Positions 31,272-41,189 of a stretch of 64,000 bases of DNA are shown piece after piece. Source of the stretch: Oryzomonas sagensis (lineage in GTDB: Bacteria; Desulfobacterota; Desulfuromonadia; Geobacterales; Pseudopelobacteraceae); assembly GCF_008802355.1 (NCBI RefSeq), contig NZ_VZRA01000001.1:194980-258979 (forward strand), in the 5' to 3' direction. The translations under genes and the position numbers were made by a program. Positions within the stretch are counted from its first letter, which is position 1; the number at the start of each line of letters is the position of its first letter. Below the pieces are notes generated by a model, which saw only the letters and a program-made list of their open reading frames with translations, did not search any database and was not told where the DNA came from.

Positions 31272-32645
31272 ATGAATAACGTTGCCGCAATCATCCTTGC
31301 CGCAGGCAAGGGAACCCGTATGAAATCCGGCCTGGTAAAGGTCCTGCACCCGGCGGCCGGGAGGCCGATGATCGACTACCCGGTAACGGCGGCCCGGACG
31401 GCGGGAGCGACCCCGGTAGTGCTGGTGGTCGGGCACCAGGCCTCTGCGGTGCAGGAGCATTTCCGCGCCGCAGAGGATATCCGCTGCGTGATCCAGAAGG
31501 AACAACTCGGCACCGGGCACGCCGTGGCCTGCACCCGTGAGGCGCTGACCGGCTTCGACGGCACGGTGCTGATCCTGTGCGGAGACACCCCCTTGCTGCG
31601 GGCGGAGACCCTGGAAAACCTGATCGGATTCCACCGCGCCCAAAAAGCGGCGGTGACGGTCCTGACCGCCACGGTGAATGATCCCTATGGTTACGGCCGG
31701 ATCGTGCGCGACGACAGCGGAGCGGTGCTGCGCATCGTCGAGCAGAAGGACGCCGCCCCGGAAGAGCAGGCCCTCCGCGAGATCAACAGCGGCATCTACT
31801 GCATGGATGCGGCCTTCCTGTTCGACAATATCGACAGTGTGGGGAGCGACAACGCCCAGCAGGAGTTCTACCTGACCGATCTGGTGGCCGTGGCCGTTCG
31901 CAGGGGAGCCGGCTGCCAGGCCCTGTGCTGCGACGACGCCGAGGAGATCATGGGGGTCAACGATCGCAGCCAGTTGGCCGAAGCGGGGCGCGTTCTGCGC
32001 CGACGCATCAACCGGGAGCTGATGCTCTCCGGCGTCACCATCATCGATCCCGACCAGACCTACATCGACGATGGTGTCGCCATCGGCAGCGACACCATCG
32101 TCCACCCCAACTGCCAGATCAGCGGCACAACGGCCATAGGCTCCGGCTGCGTGATCGAAAACGGCGTCACCATCTCCAACTGCCGCATCGCCGGCAACTG
32201 CCATATCAAGGCGGGATCGGTCCTGGAGGATTCGGAACTGCACGAGGCGGTGGCCGTGGGCCCCATGGCGCACCTGCGTCCCGGAACGCTGCTCCACGCC
32301 CACGTCAAGATCGGCAATTTCGTGGAGACCAAGAAGGTCGTCATGGGTGAGGGCTCCAAGGCGTCCCACCTGACCTACCTGGGTGATGCCGAGATCGGCC
32401 GCGACGTCAATATCGGCTGCGGCACCATCACCTGCAACTACGACGGGGTCAACAAGCACCGCACGGTCATCGGGGACCAGGTGTTCATCGGCAGCGACGT
32501 CCAGCTCGTGGCCCCGGTCACCGTGGGGCGCAACGCCCTGGTGGCGGCCGGGACGACCGTCACCATCGACGTGCCGCCCGACTCGCTGGCGATCTCCCGC
32601 GTACCCCAGGTGAACAAGGATGGCTGGCGACTGAAGAAAAAATAG
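31272..32645 (+). CDS. glmU: Bifunctional GlmU: GlcNAc-1-P uridyltransferase / GlcN-1-P acetyltransferase
   Basis: Makes UDP-N-acetylglucosamine for peptidoglycan and lipopolysaccharide. The 457-residue protein has the N-terminal pyrophosphorylase domain (ILAAGKGTRMKSGLVKVLHP; CGDTPLL) and a C-terminal left-handed beta-helix of hexapeptide repeats (GDAEIGRDVNIGCGTITCNY; IGSDVQLVAPVTVGRNALV) for acetyl-CoA-dependent acetylation. It is divergent from prmA across 210 bases that show no other feature. glmS, the preceding pathway enzyme, lies at 49269-51098. Confidence 0.97.
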   Translation: MNNVAAIILAAGKGTRMKSGLVKVLHPAAGRPMIDYPVTAARTAGATPVVLVVGHQASAVQEHFRAAEDIRCVIQKEQLGTGHAVACTREALTGFDGTVLILCGDTPLLRAETLENLIGFHRAQKAAVTVLTATVNDPYGYGRIVRDDSGAVLRIVEQKDAAPEEQALREINSGIYCMDAAFLFDNIDSVGSDNAQQEFYLTDLVAVAVRRGAGCQALCCDDAEEIMGVNDRSQLAEAGRVLRRRINRELMLSGVTIIDPDQTYIDDGVAIGSDTIVHPNCQISGTTAIGSGCVIENGVTISNCRIAGNCHIKAGSVLEDSELHEAVAVGPMAHLRPGTLLHAHVKIGNFVETKKVVMGEGSKASHLTYLGDAEIGRDVNIGCGTITCNYDGVNKHRTVIGDQVFIGSDVQLVAPVTVGRNALVAAGTTVTIDVPPDSLAISRVPQVNKDGWRLKKK

Positions 32646-32664
32646 TCCCCACAAGGTTCCACGG

Positions 32665-34800
32665 GTGACGAAGAGAGAGCGCATGACGGGATCGCCTTAC
32701 ACTATAAAGGCCGGAAGCACCATCCTCATCATTGAGGACGACATCGCTTTTGCCGAACTGACATCGGACACCCTCCAGGAACACGGTTTCAAGGCCATTG
32801 GGGCGACCAGCGGCCAGGAAGCCATGGAACTGCTCTCCGCCACGATCCCTTCCCTGATCATCCTCGACTATTCCCTCCCCGACATGACCGGGGTCGCCAT
32901 CCTGGAGCAGATCGCCGACCGCGGACTTTCCGTCCCGTTCATCATGGTCACCGGCCGGGACGACGCCCTCCTGGCGGTCCAGATGATGAAGACCGGCGCC
33001 TGCGACTACCTGTTGAAAGACACCAGTTTTCTGGACCGCCTGCCGGCGACGGTCCTGCGAACCCTCCATGACGCCGAAACCCGCGAACGGCTGCACCGCG
33101 CCGAAGAGTCCCTGCGCCAGAGCGAGACCCGCCTGGCACGGGCCCAGAAGATTGCCCGCATGGGAAGCTGGGAATGGAATCCCCTGACCGGGGAAACGTA
33201 CTGGTCCGACGAGTTGTACCGCATCTTCGGGTTCACCCCCGGCGAGCCCCGCCACGTGGAGTTGGAGTGGTTCATCAACCTCATCAACGAGGCGGACCGT
33301 CCGGCCTTCAAGAAGGCCATCACCAACGCCGCCCGGCAGTGCCAGTCGTTCAGCCTGATCTACCGCATCAAAGCGCGCACCGGCGACGAACTGGTCGTCA
33401 ACAGCCAGGCCGAGGTGGAATGCGACAGCGAAGGCAGGGCCCAGCTCGTCTCCGGTACGACCCTCGACATCACGGCCCGCATCAGGGCCGAGAACGAGAT
33501 CCAGCAGCTGATCAACTACGACACCCTGACCAGCCTTCCCAACCGCACCCTGCTCAACGACCGCCTCAGGCACGCCATCGCCCAGGCGGCACGGGATCGC
33601 CAGATGGCCGGCGTGCTGTTCCTGGACCTGGACCGCTTCAAGGGGATCAACGAGACCCTCGGCCACCGGGCCGGCGACAAGCTGCTCAAGACCATCGCCA
33701 AACGCCTCAAGGCCTGCGTCCGGGAGACCGATACCCTGGCCCGCATCGGCGGCGACGAATTCGCCGTCGTCCTGATGGGCGTCTCCAACGAAGAGGTCAT
33801 CACCGCCATTACCAAGAAGATTCTGGGGCTGATCTCCGAGCCGATCTACATCAACGGCCACGAGATCTACACCACCGGCAGCATCGGCATCGCCGTCTAC
33901 CCCATGGACGGGGAGGACGGCCCCACCCTGCTCAAGCATGCCGACCAGGCCATGTACCAGGCCAAGGAGCGGGACGGCAACAACTTCCAGTTTTTCTCCA
34001 GCGAAATGAACATCAAGGTGCTGGAGCGGATGATGCTGGAGAACTCCCTGCGCAAGGCGCTGGAACGCGAGGACCTCTTCCTGCTGTACCAGCCCCAGGT
34101 GGATACCCGCACCGGGGAGCTCACGGGGCTGGAGGCGCTTCTGCGCTGGAGACACCCCGACCTGGGGGTGATCCTCCCGGACAAATTCATCTATCTGGCG
34201 GAAGAAACCGGCCTGATCATCCCCATCGGGGAATGGGTCCTGCGAACCGCCTGTTTCCAGGCAAAGGCATGGCAACAGCAGGGCTTCCCGCCGGTTCGCA
34301 TGGCGGTCAACCTGTCGGCCAAGCAGTTCGCCCAGAAGGACCTGAGCGGGACCATCGCCGCCATCCTGTTGGAAAGCGGACTCGACCCCGGCTGGCTGGA
34401 ACTGGAGATCACCGAAAGCACCATCATGAAGGACCCGGACACCAACACCCGCATGCTGCACAAGCTCAAGGACATGGGCATCAGCCTGGCCATCGACGAT
34501 TTCGGCACCGGCTATTCGTCCCTCTCCTATTTGAAGCACTTCCCCATCAGCCGGCTCAAGATCGACCGCACGTTCGTGCGGGACATCGCCATCAACCCGG
34601 ACGACGCCGCCATCGTGGAGATCATCATCTCCATGGCCCACACCCTCAAGCTCAGCGTCACGGCAGAGGGGGTGGAAACGCGCCCCCTGATGGAGTTCCT
34701 CGCCTCCCGCAACTGCGTCGAGATGCAGGGCTACCTGTTCTCCCGGCCGGTCAAGGCCGAAGAAATCACCACTATCCTCGAAAACGGACTGAAATACTGA
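32665..34800 (+). CDS. Response regulator with REC, PAS, GGDEF and EAL domains
   Basis: A 711-residue c-di-GMP signalling protein. Domains in order: receiver (ILIIEDDIAFAEL; phospho-Asp in LIILDYSLPDMTG), PAS-type sensor (about 155-275, MGSWEWNPLTGETYWSDELY), diguanylate cyclase with intact GGDEF (ARIGGDEFAVVLMG), and phosphodiesterase with an intact EAL core (TGLEALLRWRHPD; DDFGTGYSSLSYLK). Both catalytic motifs look complete, so net synthesis or breakdown cannot be told from sequence. GTG 32665 and ATG 32683 are both possible starts; GAGAGAG precedes the ATG. No adjacent kinase; the partner is unknown. Confidence 0.94.
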   Translation: MTKRERMTGSPYTIKAGSTILIIEDDIAFAELTSDTLQEHGFKAIGATSGQEAMELLSATIPSLIILDYSLPDMTGVAILEQIADRGLSVPFIMVTGRDDALLAVQMMKTGACDYLLKDTSFLDRLPATVLRTLHDAETRERLHRAEESLRQSETRLARAQKIARMGSWEWNPLTGETYWSDELYRIFGFTPGEPRHVELEWFINLINEADRPAFKKAITNAARQCQSFSLIYRIKARTGDELVVNSQAEVECDSEGRAQLVSGTTLDITARIRAENEIQQLINYDTLTSLPNRTLLNDRLRHAIAQAARDRQMAGVLFLDLDRFKGINETLGHRAGDKLLKTIAKRLKACVRETDTLARIGGDEFAVVLMGVSNEEVITAITKKILGLISEPIYINGHEIYTTGSIGIAVYPMDGEDGPTLLKHADQAMYQAKERDGNNFQFFSSEMNIKVLERMMLENSLRKALEREDLFLLYQPQVDTRTGELTGLEALLRWRHPDLGVILPDKFIYLAEETGLIIPIGEWVLRTACFQAKAWQQQGFPPVRMAVNLSAKQFAQKDLSGTIAAILLESGLDPGWLELEITESTIMKDPDTNTRMLHKLKDMGISLAIDDFGTGYSSLSYLKHFPISRLKIDRTFVRDIAINPDDAAIVEIIISMAHTLKLSVTAEGVETRPLMEFLASRNCVEMQGYLFSRPVKAEEITTILENGLKY

Positions 34801-34803
34801 CCC

Positions 34804-37665
34804 ATGGCACACTCCAGCATAATCGTCAAAGGCGCCTGCGAGCACAACCTCAAGTGTATCGATGTTGAAATCCCGCGGGACGAGTTAGTCGTCATCACCG
34901 GCATCTCCGGCTCGGGCAAATCCACCCTGGCCTTCGACACCATCTACGCCGAGGGGCAGCGCCGCTATGTGGAATCCCTCTCGGCCTACGCCCGCCAGTT
35001 CCTGGAACAGATGGAAAAACCGGACGTGGAGTCCATCGAAGGGCTCTCCCCGGCCATCTCCATCGAACAGAAGACCACGAGCAAGAACCCCCGCTCCACC
35101 GTGGGCACGGTCACGGAGATCTACGACTACCTGCGCCTGCTGTTCGCCCGGGTCGGCCATCCCCACTGCACCTCCTGCGGCAGGGAGATCACCTCCCAGA
35201 CCGTCTCCCAGATGGTGGACCAGATCATGGCGCTGCCCGCCGGTGCCAAGTTGACCCTGCTGGCCCCCATGATCCGGGGCCGCAAGGGGGAGTACAAGAA
35301 GGAACTCAACCAGTTGCGCAAGGAGGGCTTCACCCGGGTCGTCATCGACGGAACCTTGCGGGAGTTGGCCGACGAGATCGAGCTGGACAAGAAGAAAAAA
35401 CACGACATCGACATCGTCATCGACCGCATCGTGGTCAAGGAGGGGGTCCAGCGCCGCCTGGCCGACTCCCTGGAGACCGCCCTGCACCATGCCGAAGGGG
35501 TGGTGAAGGTGGAGACCGTCCTGCCGGCCACGGATGAACCGGACGAGGAGGGGGGCAGGAGACCTCCCAAGCCGGTTACCCATATCTTCTCCGAAAAGCT
35601 GGCCTGCGTGGAGTGCGGCATCTCCTACCAGGAGGTCACACCGCGGCTCTTCTCCTTCAACAACCCCCACGGCGCCTGCCCGGACTGCACCGGCCTGGGT
35701 ACCCGCATGTACTTCGATGCCGAACTGGTGATTCCCAATCAGGAACTGTCCCTGCGGGAAGGGGCCATCGCCCCGTGGGAAAAACGGCTCTCGGGCTGGT
35801 TCCACCTGATCCTGGAGGCGTTGGCCAAGGCCTACAAATTCGACATCCGCACCCCCTTCAAGGATCTGCCCCACCAGGTTCGGGACGTGATCCTGAACGG
35901 TTCCGGGGGCAAGAAGATCGAGTTCTGGTGGGAAGAGGACGGCGGACGGCGCCATACCTACCAGAAGGAGTTCGAGGGGGTGCTGAACAACCTGGAACGG
36001 CGCTGGCGCGAGACCGAATCGGACGCATCCCGGGAAGAGATGGAAAAGTACATGAACGTCATGCCGTGCCCCACCTGCCAGGGGGCGCGCCTGCGCCCCG
36101 AGGCGCTGCATGTGCTGGTGGGGGGGCGCACCATCCGCGACGTCACCGCTTTCTCCATCCGTGACTGCCTGGCCTTTTTCGAGGGTTTGGAACTCACCGA
36201 CAAGGAGAAGGAGATCGCCCGGCGCATCCTCAAGGAGATCCGCGAGCGCCTGTCGTTCCTGGTGAACGTAGGGCTGGACTACCTCTCCCTGGACCGCACC
36301 TCCGGCACCCTCTCCGGCGGCGAAGGGCAGCGCATCCGCCTGGCCACCCAGATCGGCTCGTCTCTGGTGGGGGTACTCTACATCCTGGACGAGCCCTCCA
36401 TTGGCCTCCACCAGCGGGACAATGCACGCCTGCTGGACACCCTCAGGCATCTGCGCGACCTGGGCAACACCGTCCTGGTGGTGGAACACGACGAAGAGAC
36501 CATTCTGGAGGCCGACTATCTGATCGACATGGGGCCGGGGGCCGGGGTCCACGGCGGCGAGGTGGTGGCCCAGGGCACACCTGCCGAGGTCATGAAGAAT
36601 CCGGAATCCCTCACCGGCAGATACCTGTCCGGGGAGTTGTCCATCCCGGTGCCGAAGAAGCGCCGCAAGGGGACCAAGCACTTAAAGATCATCGGCGCCT
36701 CCGAAAACAACCTGAAGAACGTGGATGCGGAGATTCCCCTGGGCATCATGACCTGCGTGACCGGCGTTTCGGGCTCGGGGAAATCGACCCTGGTGATCGA
36801 CACCCTGTACAAGGTGCTGAGCCAAAGGCTCTACCGCAGCCGGGAGAAGGCCGGCGCCGTGAGGGACATCCGCGGCCTGGAGCATCTGGACAAGGTCATC
36901 AATATCGACCAGTCCCCGATCGGCCGCACCCCGCGCAGCAACCCGGCCACCTATACCGGCGTGTTCGGCGATATCCGCGACCTGTTTTCCAACCTGCCCG
37001 AATCCAAGCTGCGCGGCTACAAGCCGGGGCGCTACTCCTTCAACGTCAAGGGGGGACGCTGCGAGGCCTGTTCCGGGGACGGCATCATCAAGATCGAGAT
37101 GCACTTCCTGCCGGACGTGTACGTGGAGTGCGAGGTCTGCAAGGGGGCGCGCTACAACCGGGAGACCCTGGAGGTGCTCTACAAGGGCAAGTCCATCGCC
37201 CAAGTGCTGGACATGACCGTTTCCCAGTCCCTGGAGTTCATGGGCGCCATCCCGCGCATCAAGAACAAGCTCAAGACCCTGGAAGAGGTGGGCCTGGGCT
37301 ACATCAAACTGGGACAATCCGCCACCACCCTCTCGGGAGGCGAGGCCCAGCGGGTCAAGCTGGCCAAGGAACTTTCCCGCCGCGCCACCGGCCGCACCAT
37401 CTACATCCTGGACGAACCGACCACCGGCCTGCACTTCGAGGATATCCGCAAGCTCCTGGAAGTGATCCAGCGCCTGGTGGACGCCGGCAACACCATCGTC
37501 ATCATCGAGCACAATCTTGACGTGATCAAGACCGCCGACCACATCATCGATCTGGGCCCCGAGGGGGGCGACCGGGGGGGCGAGATCATCGCCAGCGGCA
37601 CCCCGGAGCAGGTGGCCAAGGTCAGCAAATCATACACCGGCCAGTACCTGCGCAAGATGCTGTAG
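34804..37665 (+). CDS. uvrA: Excinuclease ABC subunit A
   Basis: ATP-dependent DNA damage recognition subunit of nucleotide excision repair, 953 residues. Two ABC ATPase halves are present: Walker [13 protein letters not shown] and [12 protein letters not shown], signatures [14 protein letters not shown] and [15 protein letters not shown], and Walker B segments [12 protein letters not shown] and [12 protein letters not shown]. Zinc modules include CTSCGRE, CVECG/CPDCTG and CEACSGDG...CEVCKGARY. It starts at ATG 34804, four bases after the GGDEF-EAL gene. A MITE-like repeat begins one base after the TAG stop. Confidence 0.98.
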   Translation: MAHSSIIVKGACEHNLKCIDVEIPRDELVVITGISGSGKSTLAFDTIYAEGQRRYVESLSAYARQFLEQMEKPDVESIEGLSPAISIEQKTTSKNPRSTVGTVTEIYDYLRLLFARVGHPHCTSCGREITSQTVSQMVDQIMALPAGAKLTLLAPMIRGRKGEYKKELNQLRKEGFTRVVIDGTLRELADEIELDKKKKHDIDIVIDRIVVKEGVQRRLADSLETALHHAEGVVKVETVLPATDEPDEEGGRRPPKPVTHIFSEKLACVECGISYQEVTPRLFSFNNPHGACPDCTGLGTRMYFDAELVIPNQELSLREGAIAPWEKRLSGWFHLILEALAKAYKFDIRTPFKDLPHQVRDVILNGSGGKKIEFWWEEDGGRRHTYQKEFEGVLNNLERRWRETESDASREEMEKYMNVMPCPTCQGARLRPEALHVLVGGRTIRDVTAFSIRDCLAFFEGLELTDKEKEIARRILKEIRERLSFLVNVGLDYLSLDRTSGTLSGGEGQRIRLATQIGSSLVGVLYILDEPSIGLHQRDNARLLDTLRHLRDLGNTVLVVEHDEETILEADYLIDMGPGAGVHGGEVVAQGTPAEVMKNPESLTGRYLSGELSIPVPKKRRKGTKHLKIIGASENNLKNVDAEIPLGIMTCVTGVSGSGKSTLVIDTLYKVLSQRLYRSREKAGAVRDIRGLEHLDKVINIDQSPIGRTPRSNPATYTGVFGDIRDLFSNLPESKLRGYKPGRYSFNVKGGRCEACSGDGIIKIEMHFLPDVYVECEVCKGARYNRETLEVLYKGKSIAQVLDMTVSQSLEFMGAIPRIKNKLKTLEEVGLGYIKLGQSATTLSGGEAQRVKLAKELSRRATGRTIYILDEPTTGLHFEDIRKLLEVIQRLVDAGNTIVIIEHNLDVIKTADHIIDLGPEGGDRGGEIIASGTPEQVAKVSKSYTGQYLRKML

Positions 37666-37851
37666 CAGGTTGTTGAAAAACAGCCATCGGGCCTTCGTAC
37701 TCGAAAACTCCTTTGTGACTTCGGCCTGCGGCCTCACCCTTCGGGCGCCTTCGCGGTCCAATTTCACAAGTGAAATTGTGCGGCGTAGCGCTGCTACGCC
37801 TCCGCGGGGCTTTCTGCGGGTGCGACGATCTGACTATTTTTGAACAACCTG
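37666..37851. mobile_element. MITE-like 186-bp repeat with terminal inverted repeats
   Basis: The element starts CAGGTTGTTGAAAAA and ends with its near inverse, TTTTTGAACAACCTG (one mismatch in 15). Inside are further palindromes, CAATTTCAC-AA-GTGAAATTG and GGCGTAGC-GCT-GCTACGCC. It encodes no protein, which fits a non-autonomous element or a structured intergenic repeat. It begins immediately after the uvrA stop and may also act as its terminator. A clear target-site duplication is not visible. I recall very similar sequences in other Geobacteraceae, but cannot verify that here. Confidence 0.7.
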
Positions 37852-37919
37852 AATTTTTCAATGCTAACCGTTGCGGCGTCGTTCACCGTTTATCGTGGAC
37901 ATAGTTGGCGTCAACATCC

Positions 37920-38852
37920 ATGACAAATAACCACACCATGATGACCTCTGCCTCTGAACAGACGCCCTTCCGTATCGGCATCGACCTGGGAGGCACCAAG
38001 ACCGAGGCGCTGCTCCTTGCCCCCGACGGTACGGTCCTGTTCCGGGAGCGCCGGGGCACGCCCCTTGACCGGGGCTATCCCGCCGTAGTGGCAACCGTAA
38101 CCACGGCCATTCGGGAAGCCATGGCCCTTGTTCCGGCCGGGGCGCCCTGCACCGTGGGGATCGGCATCCCCGGCTCCAGTGACGAGCGGACCGGCCTGGT
38201 GCGCAACGCCAACTCCACCTGCCTCATCGGCAGGCCCCTGCAGGGGGACCTGGAACGGCAACTGGACCGGGCCGTGGCCCTGTGCAACGATGCCGACTGT
38301 TTCACCCTGGCCGAGTGCTGTCAGGGGGCGGGGCAAGGATACGGGCTGGTATTCGGGGTGATCATGGGGACCGGCTGCGGGGGCGGGATCTGCATCGACG
38401 GACGGGTACGCCAAGGGCCTCACCGCATCGCCGGGGAATGGGGGCACCTGTCGGTGGACCCGGCCGGGACGGCGTGCTACTGCGGCAACCGGGGGTGCGT
38501 GGAGACGAAGATCAGCGGCTCCGGGGTCGAGGCGGCCTTTGCACGGGAGTACGGCGAACGCTTGACCATGGAGCGGATCGTGGCAGGCGCCCGGGAGGGG
38601 GAGCCCCGCTGCCGCGCCGCCTTCGACCGGTTCCTGGACGACTTCGGCCGCTGCCTGGGGGGACTGATCTCGATCCTCGACCCGGATGCCGTGGTTCTGG
38701 GGGGCGGCTTGTCCAACATCGTCGAGCTGTACACCACCGGCATCGAGCGGGTACGGCACTATGCCTTCCACGACCACCTGGCCACCCCGATTCTGAAGAA
38801 CCGCCTGGGCGACTCGGCCGGCGTCTTCGGCGCCGCCTGGATCGGAATCTGA
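37920..38852 (+). CDS. ROK-family sugar kinase
   Basis: A 310-residue ATP-dependent sugar kinase of the ROK family. It has the N-terminal phosphate-binding motif IGIDLGGTKTEALLLAPDG, IGIPGS, GVIMGTGCGGGICIDG, the ROK zinc/substrate motif (GEWGHLSVDP then CYCGNRGCVET) and LGGGLSN near the end. Specificity (glucose, N-acetylglucosamine, fructose or mannose) cannot be decided from sequence alone. The gene starts 68 bases after the MITE-like element. Confidence 0.9.
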   Translation: MTNNHTMMTSASEQTPFRIGIDLGGTKTEALLLAPDGTVLFRERRGTPLDRGYPAVVATVTTAIREAMALVPAGAPCTVGIGIPGSSDERTGLVRNANSTCLIGRPLQGDLERQLDRAVALCNDADCFTLAECCQGAGQGYGLVFGVIMGTGCGGGICIDGRVRQGPHRIAGEWGHLSVDPAGTACYCGNRGCVETKISGSGVEAAFAREYGERLTMERIVAGAREGEPRCRAAFDRFLDDFGRCLGGLISILDPDAVVLGGGLSNIVELYTTGIERVRHYAFHDHLATPILKNRLGDSAGVFGAAWIGI

Positions 38853-38907
38853 GCTTACACCGGATAAAACCTCTGAAACGGCCTTTATCCGCCTCAGGTT
38901 ACGGCGG

Positions 38908-39705
38908 CTACCGACTCGAACCGTTTCCCGGTTCACCCGCCTCGCCCCCGGACGACAGCATCACGATATCGACTCGACGGTTTTTGGCCCGGCCTTCCGC
39001 AGCCCCATTGTCGGCCACGGAACGGTATTCGCCGTACCCCGCCGCCGACATCACGGCCGGATCGAAGCCGTAGGAATCGACCAACTTCTGGAGAACATTA
39101 GTGGCGCGCATCGTTGAAAGCTCCCAATTGGAACGGAACTGGCCGGTGTGGATCGGTACGTTATCCGTATGTCCCTCGATCCGATAGGGATTGGCATAAT
39201 GGGACAGGGATTGGGCGATCACGCTGAAAAGCTCCTCAGATCCCGCCTTGATCCGGGCGCTGCCCGAATCGAAGAACCCCGCCTCCTTGAGACTTACCAC
39301 CAGCCCCCGGCGGGTGATATCGATGCTCACCTTCCCCCTATTGCCGCTCTTCGTCAGGTAGGCATCCAGGGATGCCTTGATCGTTCCAAAATCCTTCTCC
39401 ATCGCATAGGCGCGCTGCTTCCCCTGGGCTTGGCGCTGCTGCACCGGCAAGCTTTGGGGTTTGATGCTCGGAACAATGCTGATATTCCCAGACTCGATCA
39501 CCACCGGCTTTGCCCCGAGGGACGCTTTGGAGTACCCGAAGGACTCCCGCAGCGACTCCGCCACCTCTTCAACCTTCTTCTTATCGGCCAGGGACATGGC
39601 GTACAGGACCACGAAGACCGCTAAGAGCAGCGTCAGCAGATCGCCGTATGAGACCAGCCAGCGTTCATGATTCGGGTGCTTTTCCGGTTCCCGCTTCAAT
39701 GCCAT
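38908..39705 (-). CDS. MotB-like flagellar motor/OmpA-domain protein
   Basis: A 265-residue inner-membrane protein with one N-terminal membrane helix containing the proton-binding Asp (WLVSYGDLLTLLLAVFVVLYAMS in parts, Asp22) and a C-terminal OmpA/MotB peptidoglycan-binding domain (YRIEGHTDNVPI; TMRATNVLQKLVD; AAGYGEYRSV; KNRRVDIVM). This is the stator component MotB layout, but no motA is adjacent. It could be an orphan stator subunit. A 34-bp palindrome lies 19 bases upstream of its start. Confidence 0.85.
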   Translation of the reverse strand: MALKREPEKHPNHERWLVSYGDLLTLLLAVFVVLYAMSLADKKKVEEVAESLRESFGYSKASLGAKPVVIESGNISIVPSIKPQSLPVQQRQAQGKQRAYAMEKDFGTIKASLDAYLTKSGNRGKVSIDITRRGLVVSLKEAGFFDSGSARIKAGSEELFSVIAQSLSHYANPYRIEGHTDNVPIHTGQFRSNWELSTMRATNVLQKLVDSYGFDPAVMSAAGYGEYRSVADNGAAEGRAKNRRVDIVMLSSGGEAGEPGNGSSR

Positions 39706-39723
39706 GACAAAAATTCCTCGCAG

Positions 39724-39757
39724 CGTAATTAGGAGTGAACGTTCACTCCTAATTACG
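39724..39757. promoter_or_regulatory. 34-bp perfect palindrome upstream of the MotB-like gene
   Basis: Bases 39724-39740 are the exact inverse complement of 39741-39757; the centre reads AGGAGTGAACGTTCACTCCT. TGAACGTTCA centres are common in TetR-family operators, and a tetR gene ends 24 bases away. It could be an operator for the MotB-like gene or a cruciform-type terminator of tetR. Confidence 0.6.
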
Positions 39758-39780
39758 GTAAAAAAATAAATACTCTATTA

Positions 39781-40356
39781 CTACTGCCGGATCGCATCCC
39801 AACAGGTGGTGACCACCGTTTCGATAAGTTGGTCGTCCAAAGGAACAAAGCCCAGGAGATGCTCTCGTGCAACGGTGAATAACGGCCCGAACAGCAGGGA
39901 AAAGAGCATCATCAGGGGAAGATTCTTTACAACCTGCTGTGCCGTTCCGTCCTGAAAGAGGACCATAAAGACATCGCGATACTCTGTACGCTCCAAAAGC
40001 CGTTCCCTGCGGAATGCGCCACCGTAGGGCGAGATGTGAAACTGTTCGAAATAATGGAATTCCGCCGGATTGCGTATGAAGTAGGAGAGCACTCCGACTC
40101 CGAGATGGAGGAAGCGCTCCCTGACGGGACGTTCGGACCGGTACCCCTCCAGGATATGAGCCATGAGCCGTTCTTCTATCTCCAGGTAAATCTCGTTGAT
40201 CAGTACATCCTTGTTCGCAAAATAGCGGTAGATGGTCCCGGCCCCCACATTGGCCCTGGCTGCGATCACGGCTATGGGGGCGTCATGGAAACCAAACTCG
40301 GCGATGAGTTCCATCGTCGCACGCACTATCTCGTCACGCTTTTCCGATTTTGCCAT
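39781..40356 (-). CDS. TetR-family transcriptional regulator
   Basis: A 191-residue repressor-type protein with the N-terminal TetR helix-turn-helix (IVRATMELIAEFGFHDAPIAVIAARANVGAGTIYRYFANKD in parts) and a helical ligand-binding C-terminus with no recognisable specificity. It is upstream of the MotB-like gene on the same strand. A palindrome with ACGGAA/TTCCGT arms lies just before its start, pointing to autoregulation. Confidence 0.92.
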   Translation of the reverse strand: MAKSEKRDEIVRATMELIAEFGFHDAPIAVIAARANVGAGTIYRYFANKDVLINEIYLEIEERLMAHILEGYRSERPVRERFLHLGVGVLSYFIRNPAEFHYFEQFHISPYGGAFRRERLLERTEYRDVFMVLFQDGTAQQVVKNLPLMMLFSLLFGPLFTVAREHLLGFVPLDDQLIETVVTTCWDAIRQ

Positions 40357-40369
40357 GGGGTGCCTTTTT

Positions 40370-40387
40370 ACGGAATGAATGTTCCGT
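40370..40387. promoter_or_regulatory. Palindrome upstream of tetR, likely autoregulatory operator
   Basis: ACGGAATGAATGTTCCGT has 6-bp inverted arms (ACGGAA/TTCCGT) around a 6-base centre and sits 13 bases upstream of the tetR start codon. The GAATGAATGTTC core is typical of TetR operators. Confidence 0.6.
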
Positions 40388-40529
40388 TTTCAGTTAATTA
40401 CAATTAACCGACACTGTCAAGGCGTTTTTATCTGCCAATAAACATATACCGTGTCCACGGAACAGGATAAAAGAGGTATAATTACACTTAAGAAATAAGC
40501 AACCGAATCCGGAGAAAGGACCTGGACAG

Positions 40530-41153
40530 ATGAAACGACCATTACAACTGGCAATGATCGGGCTCGCGATGGCGTTCGTACTGGCCCCGGCCGCTGTTGT
40601 GGCGGCAGGTTCAGCCCCAGTTTTGGAAAAGGCCACCTTTGCCGGCGGCTGTTTCTGGTGCATGGAACACCCCTTCGACGAACTGCCCGGGGTGATCTCA
40701 GTGACCTCCGGCTATACGGGCGGCCAGACCAGAAACCCGACCTACGCAGAGGTCTCCGCCGGCGGCACCGGCCATGCCGAATCGGTGCAGATCGTCTACG
40801 ACCCGTCCCGGATCGGCTACGACAGGCTGCTCACGGTCTACTGGCACAATATCGACCCCACCGTGAAGGACCGCCAGTTCTGCGACAACGGACACCAGTA
40901 CCGTAGTGCCATCTTCTACCACAACGAGCAGCAGCGCCGGCTGGCCCAACAATCGAAAGAGGCCTTGGCACGGAGCAAGCCCTTCCGGGAGGCGATCGTG
41001 ACCGAGATCACTCCGGCCGGTCCCTTCTATCCGGCGGAGGAGTACCACCAGCACTACTACAAAAAAAATCCGATCCGTTACAAATTCTATCGTACCAGTT
41101 GCGGCCGCGACAAACGACTCAAAGAGCTGTGGGGCGGCGCGGCGGGGCATTGA
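40530..41153 (+). CDS. msrA: Exported peptide-methionine (S)-S-oxide reductase MsrA
   Basis: Reduces the S-form of methionine sulfoxide in proteins. The 207-residue product has a signal peptide (MKRPLQLAMIGLAMAFVLAP, cleavage after VVAAG likely), the active-site motif GCFWC near residue 40, GYTGGQTRNPTYAEV and the C-terminal EYHQHYYKKNP. Export implies repair of oxidised envelope proteins. It is followed by an msrB lipoprotein gene on the same strand. Confidence 0.95.
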   Translation: MKRPLQLAMIGLAMAFVLAPAAVVAAGSAPVLEKATFAGGCFWCMEHPFDELPGVISVTSGYTGGQTRNPTYAEVSAGGTGHAESVQIVYDPSRIGYDRLLTVYWHNIDPTVKDRQFCDNGHQYRSAIFYHNEQQRRLAQQSKEALARSKPFREAIVTEITPAGPFYPAEEYHQHYYKKNPIRYKFYRTSCGRDKRLKELWGGAAGH

Positions 41154-41189
41154 GCATGCGGCCCTGCCCCACGGCACGGGAGGTATCCC

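Noticed and set aside
33174-34868. Plus-strand frame of about 560 codons overlapping the GGDEF-EAL gene
   Set aside because: Off-frame shadow of a gene whose REC, PAS, GGDEF and EAL motifs are all intact in the main frame.
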